A stretch of 64,000 nucleotides of DNA from Candidatus Kapaibacterium sp. Lineage in GTDB: Bacteria; Bacteroidota; Ignavibacteria; Kapaibacteriales; NICIL-2. Below are positions 26,567 through 36,639 of the stretch, piece after piece (the stretch's first letter is position 1; the number at the start of each line of letters is the position of its first letter). Under the pieces are notes generated by a model. That model saw only the letters and a program-made list of their open reading frames with translations, searched no databases and was not told the DNA's origin. The position numbers were made by a program, and so were the translations under genes. The DNA is taken from assembly GCA_026003475.1 (NCBI GenBank), contig BPHJ01000001.1, positions 929,189 to 993,188 on the forward strand, written 5' to 3'.

Positions 26567-28273
26567 TCATTGTGAGCTGCATTCAAGCTGCTTGAGGTTT
26601 TTCTTAGCGACCTCCAGAGCTGGATTCAACCGCAGTGCTTCGCGATAGTACTTGCATGCATTGTCGCGGTCACCGCTGCCTTGATAACCAACTGCCAAGT
26701 AGAGTGCAGCTTCGGCTCGCTCTGAATCAGTTTTCAACCAGTGGAGGGCAACGTCCTTGAGCTGTTCGAAACGGCGATCTTCGAGCAGGAGCTGGCAGTA
26801 GAGCGAATACAGCGTCATACGTTCATCGGAGGTTGTCGCATGCTGAAGCCCAACCTTGAGCACTGCAATGGCATCGTCGATCGGTGCACCGCTCGATTTG
26901 AGCGAGGCAGCAAGCAACCGATAAGCAAATACAATTGTCGAGTCACGGGCAATGGACTGTTGCAATGCGACGGCGGCTTCGGCTGGACGGTTAGCCGAAA
27001 AATGCGCTGCCCCCAAGAGCGCATACACCTTGGCAGCAAGTGAATCCGGACAATTCCGTAGGTAGCGTTCGTAGAGCACGACGGCATCGTCATACTGACG
27101 GCGTGTGCGGTAGAATTCCGCAAGACGGAACATAGTCAGGCAGCGCAAGGAGTCGCGATCAACCACTTGACGAAGCTCGGTGATTGCGCTTGCTGTATCG
27201 CCAGAAAGAATCAGCGCATATCCATACCGTTCGCGATCGCTGAGATCGTCGAATTGATTAGCGCTCTCGGCGTCGAGCATCCGAAATTGCTCGGCTGCAT
27301 CTGCGAACCTCCGTTGGGAGAAGTAGCACCGTGCCAATAGTAGCCGGGCTTTCGAGCGAACCGAATCAATGGTTTCCATGGAAAAGCGCAGATGACTTTC
27401 TGCTTCTTCGCACCGATCCAATTTTGCCAGCGATTGCGCCAAGTACCACCGTGCAATGGTTGCATTGGGTGCATCAGGCCGCAGTTGGATGTATTTGCCG
27501 AGTGCTACCGAGGCCTCGCCGAAGCGACTGGCGTAGAAGAAAATTTTACCTTGCTCAAAGTATGCACGTGCATAAGTCGAATCCCGTTTGATGATCGCGG
27601 CCCACTCCTGGAGCGAGCGCGAGTAGTACTCATTGGCAAGAGCATTGTCCACCACCTCCGCATTGGCAAGTCGGAAGTACACGAGTGCCAGTTTTTCGCG
27701 TGCGGCAAGATTATCGGGGTCGAGTTTGAGTGCCTGTTCGTAGTTGTCTTTTGCAAGCAGGTACACACGTTGCGAAAAGTACAAATCCCCGAGAGCCAGG
27801 AAACCATCAGGAATGGATTTATCCATTTCTCGTGCTTTGGTGATTTCCAGTTCGGCAGCCCGAATCGAATCAGCAGCCAGAAGGGCTTGACCATAGGCAA
27901 GCCGCAGGTATACATCCTTCGGCTTCGATCGAAGAGCACGCTGGAGGATTTCTAATGCCTGCTTGTGGTCTCCCGCTTCACTGAGTGCACGTCCGTACCG
28001 TCGAACAGCAGTTGTGTTATCGCGGTCCTCTTGGTAAGCTCGGCGGAAGTACTCCAGGGCGCGCTGTGGCTGTTCCAACTGGGTGTAAATGTCGCCAGCA
28101 AGAAGAAGTGCCTCAACATTCGAGGGTTCTGCTCGCAAATAGGATTCGACCGCTGCAGCAGCCTCGGTATAGCGTTTGTCGTTGAACAGTTGGCGGGCTT
28201 GATCGAGCTGGTCTGCATACACAAGATAACACACCACCACGAGCAGCCCAATGGTCCGGAGAATGCTATGCAT
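26567..28273 (-). CDS. Exported tetratricopeptide-repeat protein
   Basis: 568 residues: a signal peptide (MHSILRTIGLLVVVCYLVYA) then TPRs over nearly the whole length, for example 20-150 (ALLLAGDIYTQLEQPQRALE) and 500-560 (AALYLAVGYQGSGDRDNACK). TPR scaffolds bind proteins; here probably in the periplasm. It is the last gene of the TonB/ExbBD/PstS-like cluster, 12 bases after the PstS-like gene. In Bacteroidota such genes often accompany TonB-PstS clusters, so a structural role in that system is plausible but unproven. Confidence 0.85.
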   Translation of the reverse strand: MHSILRTIGLLVVVCYLVYADQLDQARQLFNDKRYTEAAAAVESYLRAEPSNVEALLLAGDIYTQLEQPQRALEYFRRAYQEDRDNTTAVRRYGRALSEAGDHKQALEILQRALRSKPKDVYLRLAYGQALLAADSIRAAELEITKAREMDKSIPDGFLALGDLYFSQRVYLLAKDNYEQALKLDPDNLAAREKLALVYFRLANAEVVDNALANEYYSRSLQEWAAIIKRDSTYARAYFEQGKIFFYASRFGEASVALGKYIQLRPDAPNATIARWYLAQSLAKLDRCEEAESHLRFSMETIDSVRSKARLLLARCYFSQRRFADAAEQFRMLDAESANQFDDLSDRERYGYALILSGDTASAITELRQVVDRDSLRCLTMFRLAEFYRTRRQYDDAVVLYERYLRNCPDSLAAKVYALLGAAHFSANRPAEAAVALQQSIARDSTIVFAYRLLAASLKSSGAPIDDAIAVLKVGLQHATTSDERMTLYSLYCQLLLEDRRFEQLKDVALHWLKTDSERAEAALYLAVGYQGSGDRDNACKYYREALRLNPALEVAKKNLKQLECSSQ

Positions 28274-28285
28274 CGAGCTTTTCTG

Positions 28286-29179
28286 TTACTCTTGTTCAAC
28301 AAGTTGGAGCTTCGCATAGGCAGGAACAATTCCCGCCTGGAGCATCGCGCGTTGCGATTGAGGTTCTTGGGCGATGCTGGCAATAACGCCATAGGCAAAA
28401 TTTCGTGCTGGCTCGAGCAAATACCCATAAATCGGCACTCGGAAGGGATACCGTTCCTTGACGATCGTTGCCGCATGGGGTGCTACTGCGATGCGGTCAC
28501 CGGTAGCAGTATCCCGGATCACAATCCGAAGGGTGCGCAAGGACGCTCTATCTTTGACACGGAGGAATTGCGAGAGCAAAAGGACACCAACATCAGCACG
28601 ACGGTGTTCTAACTGTGCGATCACGCTATCACCGGTCCCAACATATTCAGCGCTGAGGCCAAGTTTCCCGCCCGCCATAGTTGTCAGGTGGGCCGTGATC
28701 GAGGATACCGCAGCGGGGATTGCCCAACGGTAGGTACTCAACCAGCTCCTCTCCCCAGCAAGCGTGCGGCGGAGGACCGATTCATCTGCCGTGTCACGCG
28801 GTACTCGATCCGAAATCGCAAATACCACTGCATCGGTTGCAATAAGGAAACGCTTGTGCGGTTCAATTGCGTACTGGCGAAGAAGCGAATCCTCGATGGG
28901 CAGATAATCCCGAGCAACGATCGCAGCGCGTACGCTATCTCCGAGTAGCTGCCGCATTGCATCAAATGCCGTCGTCGTGTCGAGTCGAACTGAGGCGCCA
29001 TCATGCTTTGCGACGAACGCAGCGATTTGTGGAGCAATGAGCGCAGCCACCTCATTATCACATGCAATGGTAGCAGCACCCCGGAAAAGGGTTTCCCCCT
29101 GGTTCTGCTGGTTGTCGCATCCGAGCATCATCACAAGAAGCCCGAGCGCGATGCTACCGATTACGGTCGTGGGTTTCAC
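28286..29179 (-). CDS. PstS-like substrate-binding lipoprotein
   Basis: About 297 residues from GTG 29179, the only start giving a proper lipoprotein signal (VIGSIALGLLVMMLGC, lipobox MLGC); the frame is open further upstream but overlaps the preceding gene. The body resembles the periplasmic phosphate-binding (PstS-like) fold: VRLDTTTAFDAMRQLL, IATDAVVFAISD, RVPIYGYLLE and a YAKLQLVEQE end. No Pst permease or ATPase is near; instead it follows TonB. The ligand is unknown, and phosphate is only a guess from the family. Confidence 0.75.
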   Translation of the reverse strand: MKPTTVIGSIALGLLVMMLGCDNQQNQGETLFRGAATIACDNEVAALIAPQIAAFVAKHDGASVRLDTTTAFDAMRQLLGDSVRAAIVARDYLPIEDSLLRQYAIEPHKRFLIATDAVVFAISDRVPRDTADESVLRRTLAGERSWLSTYRWAIPAAVSSITAHLTTMAGGKLGLSAEYVGTGDSVIAQLEHRRADVGVLLLSQFLRVKDRASLRTLRIVIRDTATGDRIAVAPHAATIVKERYPFRVPIYGYLLEPARNFAYGVIASIAQEPQSQRAMLQAGIVPAYAKLQLVEQE

Positions 29180-29378
29180 CGTTGTTACGACGGTAACGAA
29201 ACAACATCCAGAGCCGTATTCCCCCGAACACGATCGCCAGAACGCCGAGCAGGCGAATCGTCTCGCTTGGTCCAACTGCAAGTAGTGCAATGCCGACGGC
29301 AATGATCACCCCGCGAATGATTGCGGTAGCAATAAGAAGAGGGGTCCATCCAGCCGAACGATTGGGCACAGTATTCAA
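29154..29378 (-). CDS. Small two-helix membrane protein
   Basis: 74 residues with two hydrophobic segments (PLLIATAIIRGVIIAVGIAL and LLGVLAIVFGGIRLWMLF) and a basic tail; no family recognised. Its start is TTG 29378 or GTG 29369, and the 3' end overlaps the PstS-like gene by 26 bases. Retained as real because it fills the gap between tonB and that gene, is in the operon, and has clean membrane segments; a competing frame here has no such character. Confidence 0.5.
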   Translation of the reverse strand: MNTVPNRSAGWTPLLIATAIIRGVIIAVGIALLAVGPSETIRLLGVLAIVFGGIRLWMLFRYRRNNGETHDRNR

Positions 29379-29399
29379 GGGCGTGCATACACAAGGAAG

Positions 29400-30182
29400 C
29401 TACTTGATCTTGAAGATGATCGGGATAGTCACCCACACGTCAATGGGGTTGCCGTTCTGAATCGCCGGGGTAAATGTGGTTGCCAAGACTGCTTTGAGGG
29501 CAGCATCGTTGAGCATTTCGCTTGGGGAATCAGCAACGAACGCGCGCTTTGGCTTACCATCTTTGCCAACGAGTACCTTGACGACCACCTTCCCTTCGAT
29601 GCCAGCGCGACGGGCGATTTCCGGATACTGAACGCGGCGCTGGAGGTCGGCATAGTCGAACGCTGGTTCTTTCTCGACAAAAACGAATTCATCGGGGTCG
29701 GGCTCTTCCTCTTTCTGGACGCGGGCGTTGGGATCAATGAGGGTCCCCTCCCCGATGCCGAATCCCCCCATGTCTATGCCTTCCCCCCCCTTTGATGTTG
29801 CGCGTGCGACCTCTTCAATGTTAGCGAAATCTTTTGCATCAGGAGAAAGTAGCGTTTCCGGTACGGGCACAGGATTGCCAGCGACGGTCGGGGGGCCGCC
29901 TGCAATTGCGACATTCGTTGGCGGTGGCGGTGGTGCAACGTCGGCTTGATTCGCAGGTGGTGGCGGAAGATCGGAAAGTTTGATCCGGACGACCGGAATT
30001 CTCGGCTTGAGGGCTAATGCTCGCTGGTGGAGGTAGTTGTACACAAAGAATCCGAGGAACAGCAGCAGAAGGAGCAACAGTGCAATCCCAAAAGCGCGAT
30101 ACGTGTACCGACGTATCCACTCTTTGAGTTCAAAAGCGCCATAGGTGCGCTGTGGAATGGCTGTAAAAGCTACGGTGTCCAT
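29400..30182 (-). CDS. TonB-like energy transducer
   Basis: 260 residues. One transmembrane helix (~30-50), a proline-rich periplasmic stretch (LSDLPPPPANQADVAPPPPP and around), then the TonB C-terminal domain (YPEIARRAGIEGKVVVKVLV, TTFTPAIQNGNPIDVWV). It should carry proton-motive energy from ExbB/ExbD to outer-membrane receptors, perhaps including the Oar-like receptor in this window. It follows the second exbD by two bases. Confidence 0.92.
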   Translation of the reverse strand: MDTVAFTAIPQRTYGAFELKEWIRRYTYRAFGIALLLLLLLFLGFFVYNYLHQRALALKPRIPVVRIKLSDLPPPPANQADVAPPPPPTNVAIAGGPPTVAGNPVPVPETLLSPDAKDFANIEEVARATSKGGEGIDMGGFGIGEGTLIDPNARVQKEEEPDPDEFVFVEKEPAFDYADLQRRVQYPEIARRAGIEGKVVVKVLVGKDGKPKRAFVADSPSEMLNDAALKAVLATTFTPAIQNGNPIDVWVTIPIIFKIK

Positions 30183-30184
30183 GG

Positions 30185-30736
30185 TCAGAGCCCTTTGAGT
30201 TTTTCGACTTCTTCTGGGCTTATCTTGACGAAGGCAAACTTTCGTTCGCGTTTGATACCTTCGGCCTGCAGTTGGCGGATAATCTCTGCTTCGGCCTGGT
30301 TGAGAATATCGAGCACCTGGACAATCGCGCCGTACGGTGCATCCGGCGATGGCTTGAAGGCAGTGATGAGTTTATTCTTGCGCAGCAAGTTCAGTTCAAC
30401 CACCTTCGCCCGAAGTTGACCGAATGCGATTGGCTGCGGTTCATCGGTGCCCATGCTGAAAAAGAGCTTACCGTCTCCACGTACATAGAGCGTGAAAAGG
30501 TTCGCCTGGTTGACTTCGACGTTTTCCTCGACTTCCTTAGGAACACTGATTTCCATGACCTGCGGTGTAACCATCGTCGTGGTGTACATGAAAAAGGTCA
30601 GCAGCAGAAACACGATGTCTACCATCGGGGTCATGTCAATGCGGAATCCAAGGCGCTTTTTCTTTTTGCGCTTGCTGTGCTGCTTACCTCGTCGCTGCCG
30701 CTCGGGGACTTCTAAGCCTCCACCGCCACCTGCCAT
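30185..30736 (-). CDS. ExbD-type proton channel component, second copy
   Basis: 183 residues. A very basic N-terminus (KRKKKKRLGFRIDMTPMVD) precedes the single helix with the essential aspartate D40 (MVDIVFLLLTFFMYTT). The periplasmic domain follows. It differs from the first copy in length and tail. Two ExbD proteins with one ExbB and one TonB suggest a hetero-ExbD complex or two partner systems. It follows the first exbD by 28 bases. Confidence 0.92.
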   Translation of the reverse strand: MAGGGGGLEVPERQRRGKQHSKRKKKKRLGFRIDMTPMVDIVFLLLTFFMYTTTMVTPQVMEISVPKEVEENVEVNQANLFTLYVRGDGKLFFSMGTDEPQPIAFGQLRAKVVELNLLRKNKLITAFKPSPDAPYGAIVQVLDILNQAEAEIIRQLQAEGIKRERKFAFVKISPEEVEKLKGL

Positions 30737-30764
30737 GGATGATCACTGTGGTTGTTGGACATGG

Positions 30765-31268
30765 TTACTGACGCTTTTCTGTGACGAAGTTGAATGCGGT
30801 TGCGTTGTTCTTCCGAAGGACGTCTATGGCATCCTCGATCCACTTGTAGCGGATTCGTCGGTCGCCATCAATGGCAAAGCGTGTCCGCGGACCGGTGATC
30901 CGTGTTTGCATGATGAGCTGATCGAGAAGATCAAGCCCAACTTTCACCTGTGGTTTCCGTTGCTCTGTGGTGAAGTTGAGGTTTTCGTACACCTGACGCC
31001 GCTGCAGTTCATTGACGATGGTGTAGTAGTAGCTGGTATCACCAGTGAGCGTATCAATCCCGACTTTGATGATTGCAATGTCTTTGTCAGGTAGCTTGGA
31101 TGTATCCGCCGAGGCGTAGGGTCGCTTGATCACAAATTTTTGCTCAGCTTCGGCCTCGGTCTTGAACTTTGCTGTGAACATGAAAAACGTCAGCAACAAG
31201 AAGGTGACGTCCACCATCGGAGTCATGTCGATCACGAAGCCAAGCCGTTTTTTCTTAATCTTCGGCAT
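30765..31268 (-). CDS. ExbD-type proton channel component, first copy
   Basis: 167 residues, basic start (MPKIKKKRLGF), membrane helix with D20 in MVDVTFLLLTFFMFTAKF and a periplasmic domain. In E. coli the matching Asp (D25) is needed for proton flow. It lies 18 bases after exbB. Confidence 0.92.
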   Translation of the reverse strand: MPKIKKKRLGFVIDMTPMVDVTFLLLTFFMFTAKFKTEAEAEQKFVIKRPYASADTSKLPDKDIAIIKVGIDTLTGDTSYYYTIVNELQRRQVYENLNFTTEQRKPQVKVGLDLLDQLIMQTRITGPRTRFAIDGDRRIRYKWIEDAIDVLRKNNATAFNFVTEKRQ

Positions 31269-31286
31269 GTAGCACGTGCTGGGAAA

Positions 31287-32069
31287 TTATGCGACCTCTT
31301 TGACGCGAACGGTGAGCAGTTCCATCATCGAGAGGATAGCTTCGTCAATCATGTACACGAAGTTGTCCACCCGTGTGGTGAAGAAATTGAACGAAACAAT
31401 CGAGATAATTGCGGCTGCAAGCCCACCAGCGGTGTTGTAGAGCGCCTCAGAAATCCCGATCGAGAGCTGCTGGGCAGAAACAGTTCCTCCGGATTCCCCA
31501 AGTGCGCGGAATGCCCGGATCATCCCGACGGTGGTACCCAGCAGACCAATCATCGTCGAAATGGATGCAAGGGTTGAGAGAATGACCAGGTTCTTTTCCA
31601 GCAAGGGAATTTCCAGGTTCGTTGCTTCGTCAATGGCACGTTGAACTTCACTGAGTTTCTTTTCGGAATCGTACTCGGCATCGTTTTCGACTTGCTTGAA
31701 TCGCTCCAATCCAGCGCGGAGGATATTTGCCACCGAGCCACGCTGTGCATCGCATTCAGCAATCGCTTCGTCAATTTTCCCTTCACCGATGAGCTCGATA
31801 CACCGCCGAATGAAGAGAGCAACATCGCCCGTACCGCGTGCTTTGTTGATCGAAAGCCACCGCTCGATCGAGAAGGTGACCGCAAGCAGCAAACAGGCAA
31901 GCAATAATCCTACCAGCGGACCGCCCGTGTAGATCATCCCGAGCGTGTTGACTGGTTGGGTAATATCGCCACCCTTGAAGTTGCCGGGAGCACCGAGCAC
32001 GAAAAAGTACACGCTGTAAGCGACGATCAACGCCAGCGTGATGACCACTGCATTGAACAAATTCTTCAT
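31287..32069 (-). CDS. ExbB/TolQ/MotA-family proton channel protein
   Basis: 260 residues with membrane segments near 5-27, 47-70, 160-185 and 205-232, and a cytoplasmic domain between the second and third. The polar residues GTT VGMIRAF in the third segment and a Thr-rich region fit the ExbB family. It makes the pentameric channel through which ExbD acts. It lies six bases after the STAS gene, in one operon. Confidence 0.92.
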   Translation of the reverse strand: MKNLFNAVVITLALIVAYSVYFFVLGAPGNFKGGDITQPVNTLGMIYTGGPLVGLLLACLLLAVTFSIERWLSINKARGTGDVALFIRRCIELIGEGKIDEAIAECDAQRGSVANILRAGLERFKQVENDAEYDSEKKLSEVQRAIDEATNLEIPLLEKNLVILSTLASISTMIGLLGTTVGMIRAFRALGESGGTVSAQQLSIGISEALYNTAGGLAAAIISIVSFNFFTTRVDNFVYMIDEAILSMMELLTVRVKEVA

Positions 32070-32075
32070 AGCACG

Positions 32076-32441
32076 TCAGATGGTAGTTGATGATGAAAGT
32101 GAATCGAGTGACGTTTGAAGGTCGCGGTAAATTTCGAACACCATCGAAAGCTTGGTGATTACGAAAATGTTCTCCAGGGATTTGCTCAAACCGCAGAGCA
32201 CGATCCTCCCACCGCGCTTAGCGATGCTCGAATGCGCTGCGATGAGAACGCCCAGTGCAGTTGAGTTTAGGTAGGTAACGTCTGCCATGTCCACAACAAT
32301 CGCCGTTGCATTCGTTTGCGCTGCTTCGGAGAGCACTGTACGCAATTCATCAGTCTCCTTTCCACCGATAAACTGCCCGCGCAGGGACACGATTTCAATC
32401 GTTCCGTGCTGGCGTCGTTGGATGTTTGTTGATGGAAGCAT
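32076..32441 (-). CDS. STAS-domain (SpoIIAA-like) protein
   Basis: About 121 residues, a single STAS domain of the anti-sigma-factor antagonist type. The ATG at 32441 was chosen over an earlier TTG (32447). The phospho-acceptor site is VTYLNSTALGVLIAAHSSI: S60 occupies the usual serine position, though Asp of the classic D-S-S-G is replaced by Asn. Its closeness to ExbB (six-base gap) suggests it controls or senses the TonB system, but no matching Ser/Thr kinase or phosphatase is in the window. A good promoter lies directly upstream. Confidence 0.85.
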   Translation of the reverse strand: MLPSTNIQRRQHGTIEIVSLRGQFIGGKETDELRTVLSEAAQTNATAIVVDMADVTYLNSTALGVLIAAHSSIAKRGGRIVLCGLSKSLENIFVITKLSMVFEIYRDLQTSLDSLSSSTTI

Positions 32442-32469
32442 TGGCAAAAAATAGTGTTGAAATCGGCGT

Positions 32470-32501
32470 CAAAACTACGGCACAAAGGCCGCTTTTCGCA
32501 A
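32470..32501 (-). promoter_or_regulatory. Bacteroidota-type promoter of the STAS-ExbB-TonB operon
   Basis: On the minus strand TTG (32499-32501), a 21-base spacer, then TAGTTTTG (32470-32477), matching TTG-N19/21-TAnnTTTG. The TA of the -7 element forms the last bases of the prmC stop codon, so the operon is initiated at the end of prmC. Transcription would start near 32463, about 20 bases before the STAS ATG. Confidence 0.6.
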
Positions 32502-33371
32502 GCGAAAAGTTGGTAACACACTGGCCAGTTGACTGTTACACCCGACGACGAAGCGCTCGACGTTGTAATCGTCACGACAGATGGCCACGCTCCTTGTACC
32601 AAAGAGTGCAGCGACGCTTCGGGACTGTCCATCGCTGCACTCCAGCGCGAATATACCACCGTCTGTGAGCAGCGAAGGAAAAATCTCGGCATACCGCCGG
32701 AAGAAACGCAACCCATCACTTCCATCGGTAAGAGCATTGGGTGGTTCGTGGTACAACTCTGGCTCAAGTTGAGTGTATTCCGTCTGCGAAAGGTAGGGTG
32801 GATTGGAGACGATAAGGTCGAAGCGCTCGCTGGGGAGTTGCTCCAGAATATCACCACAGATGAAATCCACATTTCGGACGCCATTGCTCTCTGCATTCTC
32901 GCGAGCAAGAGCAACTGCATCGCTGGAGACATCCCATCCAGTCACCCGGCTCGATGGAAACGCTCGCCCAAGGGCAATCGCAATACATCCTGATCCTGTG
33001 CCGATATCGAGAACTCGTGCGGGAATGATTGCAACCTCTCGCAGCAATTCGACGATCAATGCAACGAGCTGTTCGGTTTCTGGTCGCGGTATCAGAACGT
33101 GCGGCGTTACACGAAGCGAAAGACTATAGAACTCGACCGTTCCGAGCAAATACTGCAGCGGAAAACGTTGCCCAACCCGCCGCTCGAGCAACTCCGAAAG
33201 CAATTCCTCTTGCACCCTCGTCAGCAAGTGCTCAGGGTGTGCATACAGCGTGGCCAGTGAACACCCAACGACATGGCACACCAGCAACCGCGCTTCGTGC
33301 CGTGCTTCGGCAATCGCGTGCTGCATGAGCACTTGCTCAGTTCGACGCAGCGCCGACCGATACGTGAGCAT
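32475..33371 (-). CDS. prmC: Peptide chain release factor N5-glutamine methyltransferase
   Basis: Methylates the GGQ glutamine of release factors. About 298 residues from ATG 33371 ([15 protein letters not shown]), which gives the family-like N-terminal helices; it overlaps carB by ~35 bases. The SAM motif [17 protein letters not shown] and the NPPY motif (VSNPPYLSQ) are intact. Its stop codon lies inside the STAS operon promoter. Confidence 0.96.
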   Translation of the reverse strand: MLTYRSALRRTEQVLMQHAIAEARHEARLLVCHVVGCSLATLYAHPEHLLTRVQEELLSELLERRVGQRFPLQYLLGTVEFYSLSLRVTPHVLIPRPETEQLVALIVELLREVAIIPARVLDIGTGSGCIAIALGRAFPSSRVTGWDVSSDAVALARENAESNGVRNVDFICGDILEQLPSERFDLIVSNPPYLSQTEYTQLEPELYHEPPNALTDGSDGLRFFRRYAEIFPSLLTDGGIFALECSDGQSRSVAALFGTRSVAICRDDYNVERFVVGCNSQLASVLPTFRLRKAAFVP

Positions 33372-36300
33372 TGGTTGTGTTCGGGAAAATATCCTGGAGT
33401 GCTCGAACATCAAACTGATTGCTTCGGAGTGTGTGGATCGCCTGCAGTGAAGCTTCTGCAGCGGCCAATGTGGTAAAGAATGGAATCTTGTACTGCATTG
33501 CCGTCATTCCCATGATGAACTCATCATGCCGCGCACGCTCACCTAAGGGGGTGTTGATGAGAATGTGCACCTCGCCATTTTTGATGTGGTCAATGATGCT
33601 GGGGCGTCCTTCGTAGTGTTTGAGCACGGTCTCTGCTGGAACGCCATGGTCGCACAAGAACATCGCCGTTCCGCTGGTAGCAATGATGCGGAAACCAAGC
33701 TCGATGTAGCCACGTGCTATCGCAATTGCACGGTCGTTTTTATCCTCCGGACGGAGCGACAGAAAGACTGCCCCACTGGTTGGAACGCGGCTTCCGGTTG
33801 CTTGGTGTGCTTTCAGCAATGCTGCGCCAAAGGTGGTATCAATCCCCATCACTTCACCCGTTGAACGCATTTCCGGTCCGGGGAATACGTTGACTCGCTG
33901 AAATTTCGTGAACGGGAATACCGGTTCTTTGATTGCCACTCCCCAAGGTCGCAAAACCTGCGTTCCCCATCCAAGCTCGCGGAGTGTTTTGCCAAGCATG
34001 ACACCGGTTGCAATCTCGAGGACCGGCACACCAACCGCTTTTGCAATGAATGGCACAGTGCGGGAGGCTCGGGGATTTGCTTCGATAACGTAGATCGTGT
34101 CACCTTGCAAGGCGTATTGCACGTTGAGCAGGCCGCGAACCCCTAATGCCATCGCCAGTTGCTCGGTGTAGCTGATGATGCGCTGCTCTTGCTCCGGACT
34201 TAAGTTGTATGGTGGCACAACACAGGAGGAATCCCCGGAATGAATGCCCGCCTCTTCGATGTGTTGCATAATGCCACAGACGAGCACATCATGACCATCA
34301 GCAATGCAGTCAACGTCGAATTCGTATGCATGCTCGAGGAAGTGGTCAACCAAGACGGGATGATCTGGTGAATACTCGAACGCTTCGCGCGCGAATCGGC
34401 GAACCATCTCCTCCCGGTAGCAAATCTGCATTGCCCGTCCACCAAGCACGTACGAAGGACGGACCAGGACTGGATACCCAATTCTTTCCGCGATTGCGAC
34501 TGCCTCGTCCTCATTGCGCGCGGTTCCGAACGCAGGACAGGGGATATTGAGCGTGTCGAGCAGGTCTGCGAATCGTTTCCGATCCTCGGCCAGGTCAATT
34601 CCCTCCCACGGCGTCCCCAACAACTTCACACCTGCTGCAGCCAGAGCACCAGCGAGTTTGAGCGGTGTCTGCCCTCCCAAGGTGACAATAACACCTTCGG
34701 GCTGCTCGTGCTCGATGATGTTCATTACATCTTCGAATGTGAGCGGCTCGAAGTAGAGTTTGTCGGCGGTGTCGTAATCGGTCGAGACAGTTTCGGGGTT
34801 ACAATTGACCATGATCGCTTCCCATCCAAGCTTGTGTGCAGCCCAAACAGCCCGAACACAGCAGTAATCAAACTCGATTCCCTGCCCGATGCGATTTGGC
34901 CCACTTCCCAGGATTATCACCTTCCGACGCGAAGAGCGCACCGATTCATTCTCTTCGCCATAGGTCGAGTAATGGTACGGCGTCTCAGACTCGAACTCTG
35001 CTGCACAGGTGTCAATCGTCTTGTAGGTTGGGATGATTCCCCACTGTTGGCGCAGCAGACGGATCTGCTCCTGGCTTGTATTGCTCATGACCGCAAGCTG
35101 ATGGTCAGAAAATCCCAGTTGCTTGATGCGACGGAGCTGGGCTGGTGTTGTGCGCTCGGCGAGGATGGTACTGGTAGATGACCTGGTCGCCTCGGTCCAT
35201 GCGAATCCTGCTTCGACAATCTGCTTGCATTGATCAACGAACCACGGATCATAACCGGTGAGCTGGTGAATTTCTTCGATGCTCATCCCTGCTCGCAAGG
35301 CGTCACAGAGATCAAAGAGCGAATTCGATGTTCGTTGGGCAAGTCTGCTGCGGAGAACTTGAAGCTGGCTTTCAGAGAGATTCAACCGCTCGCACGTATC
35401 TGGACGATCGAAACCAAAGCCATAGCGGCGCTTCTCCAGCGAACGAATGGCTTTCTGAAGGGCTTCCTTGAAGGTGCGTCCGATTGCCATCGCTTCGCCT
35501 ACCGACTTCATCTGAACGCCGAGACGGTCTTCTGCCTCACGGAATTTTTCGAAATCCCAACGAGGAATTTTGACAACCACATAATCGAGTGCTGGCTCAA
35601 AGGATGATGGTGTGCGGCGCGTGATGTCGTTTTGAATTTCATCGAGCGTGTAGCCAACAGCGAGCTTAGCGGCAATCTTTGCAATCGGGAACCCTGTTGC
35701 CTTCGATGCTAAGGCTGAACTTCGGGAGACGCGCGGGTTCATCTCGATAACAACCATGCGTCCGTTCTTTGGATTGACCGCAAATTGAATGTTCGATCCG
35801 CCGGTATCAACCCCAACAGCGCGAATGATCTTGATCGCTGCATCCCGCATACGCTGGTACTCACGGTCGGAGAGTGTCTGCGCTGGCGCAACCGTGATCG
35901 AATCACCAGTGTGTACTCCCATCGGGTCGAAGTTCTCGATCGAACAGATAATCACCACATTATCGGCACGATCCCGCATGACTTCCAACTCGTATTCCTT
36001 CCACCCAAGAACCGACTCTTCCACCAACACACGATGAATCGGTGATGCGAGGAGTCCGTTACGCAAGACATCGGCATACTCCTCCATGTTGTAGGCAATG
36101 CCGCCGCCAGTCCCACCGAGCGTAAACGACGGACGGATGATAGCGGGAAAGCCGATCTGCTCAATCACCACGAGTCCTTCCTCGACGCTGGTAACGAATG
36201 CACCCCGTGGCATTTCCAGTCCACAACTTTCGACGACCCCGAGGAACTCCTTCCGATCCTCTGCTAAACGAATAGCACGGAGATTCGAACCGATGAGCTC

Positions 36301-36639
36301 GACACCATAGCGGTCGAGTACACCTGCGGTGGCAAGCTCGACCGCAAGGTTGAGTCCGGTCTGTCCTCCCATCGTTGGCAACAGAGCATCTGGACGTTCT
36401 TTGGCGATGATGCGTTCGAGGATATCGGCTGTGAGTGGTTCGATGTAGGTTGCATCGGCGATTTCCGGATCGGTCATGATCGTCGCTGGGTTGGAGTTCA
36501 CCAGGACAACGCGGAATCCTTCCTGACGGAGTGCTTTGCAGGCTTGGGTGCCGCTGTAATCGAATTCACAGGCTTGACCGATCACAATCGGACCAGAGCC
36601 AATGATCATAACCGTCGAAATATCCGTCCGCTTCGGCAT
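33337..36639 (-). CDS. carB: Carbamoyl-phosphate synthase large subunit
   Basis: Makes carbamoyl phosphate for pyrimidines and arginine. 1100 residues from ATG 36639, chosen because it begins the family motif [17 protein letters not shown] and overlaps the pyrB stop (TGATG); upstream frame is only pyrB read in another frame. Both ATP-grasp halves are present (first near [16 protein letters not shown], second near [18 protein letters not shown]), plus the C-terminal regulatory domain. carA is not in the window. Confidence 0.98.
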   Translation of the reverse strand: MPKRTDISTVMIIGSGPIVIGQACEFDYSGTQACKALRQEGFRVVLVNSNPATIMTDPEIADATYIEPLTADILERIIAKERPDALLPTMGGQTGLNLAVELATAGVLDRYGVELIGSNLRAIRLAEDRKEFLGVVESCGLEMPRGAFVTSVEEGLVVIEQIGFPAIIRPSFTLGGTGGGIAYNMEEYADVLRNGLLASPIHRVLVEESVLGWKEYELEVMRDRADNVVIICSIENFDPMGVHTGDSITVAPAQTLSDREYQRMRDAAIKIIRAVGVDTGGSNIQFAVNPKNGRMVVIEMNPRVSRSSALASKATGFPIAKIAAKLAVGYTLDEIQNDITRRTPSSFEPALDYVVVKIPRWDFEKFREAEDRLGVQMKSVGEAMAIGRTFKEALQKAIRSLEKRRYGFGFDRPDTCERLNLSESQLQVLRSRLAQRTSNSLFDLCDALRAGMSIEEIHQLTGYDPWFVDQCKQIVEAGFAWTEATRSSTSTILAERTTPAQLRRIKQLGFSDHQLAVMSNTSQEQIRLLRQQWGIIPTYKTIDTCAAEFESETPYHYSTYGEENESVRSSRRKVIILGSGPNRIGQGIEFDYCCVRAVWAAHKLGWEAIMVNCNPETVSTDYDTADKLYFEPLTFEDVMNIIEHEQPEGVIVTLGGQTPLKLAGALAAAGVKLLGTPWEGIDLAEDRKRFADLLDTLNIPCPAFGTARNEDEAVAIAERIGYPVLVRPSYVLGGRAMQICYREEMVRRFAREAFEYSPDHPVLVDHFLEHAYEFDVDCIADGHDVLVCGIMQHIEEAGIHSGDSSCVVPPYNLSPEQEQRIISYTEQLAMALGVRGLLNVQYALQGDTIYVIEANPRASRTVPFIAKAVGVPVLEIATGVMLGKTLRELGWGTQVLRPWGVAIKEPVFPFTKFQRVNVFPGPEMRSTGEVMGIDTTFGAALLKAHQATGSRVPTSGAVFLSLRPEDKNDRAIAIARGYIELGFRIIATSGTAMFLCDHGVPAETVLKHYEGRPSIIDHIKNGEVHILINTPLGERARHDEFIMGMTAMQYKIPFFTTLAAAEASLQAIHTLRSNQFDVRALQDIFPNTTNAHVSVGAASN

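Noticed and set aside
29728-29949. Proline-rich low-complexity stretch as a possible DNA repeat
   Set aside because: It encodes the normal Pro-rich linker of TonB and is not an independent repeat.
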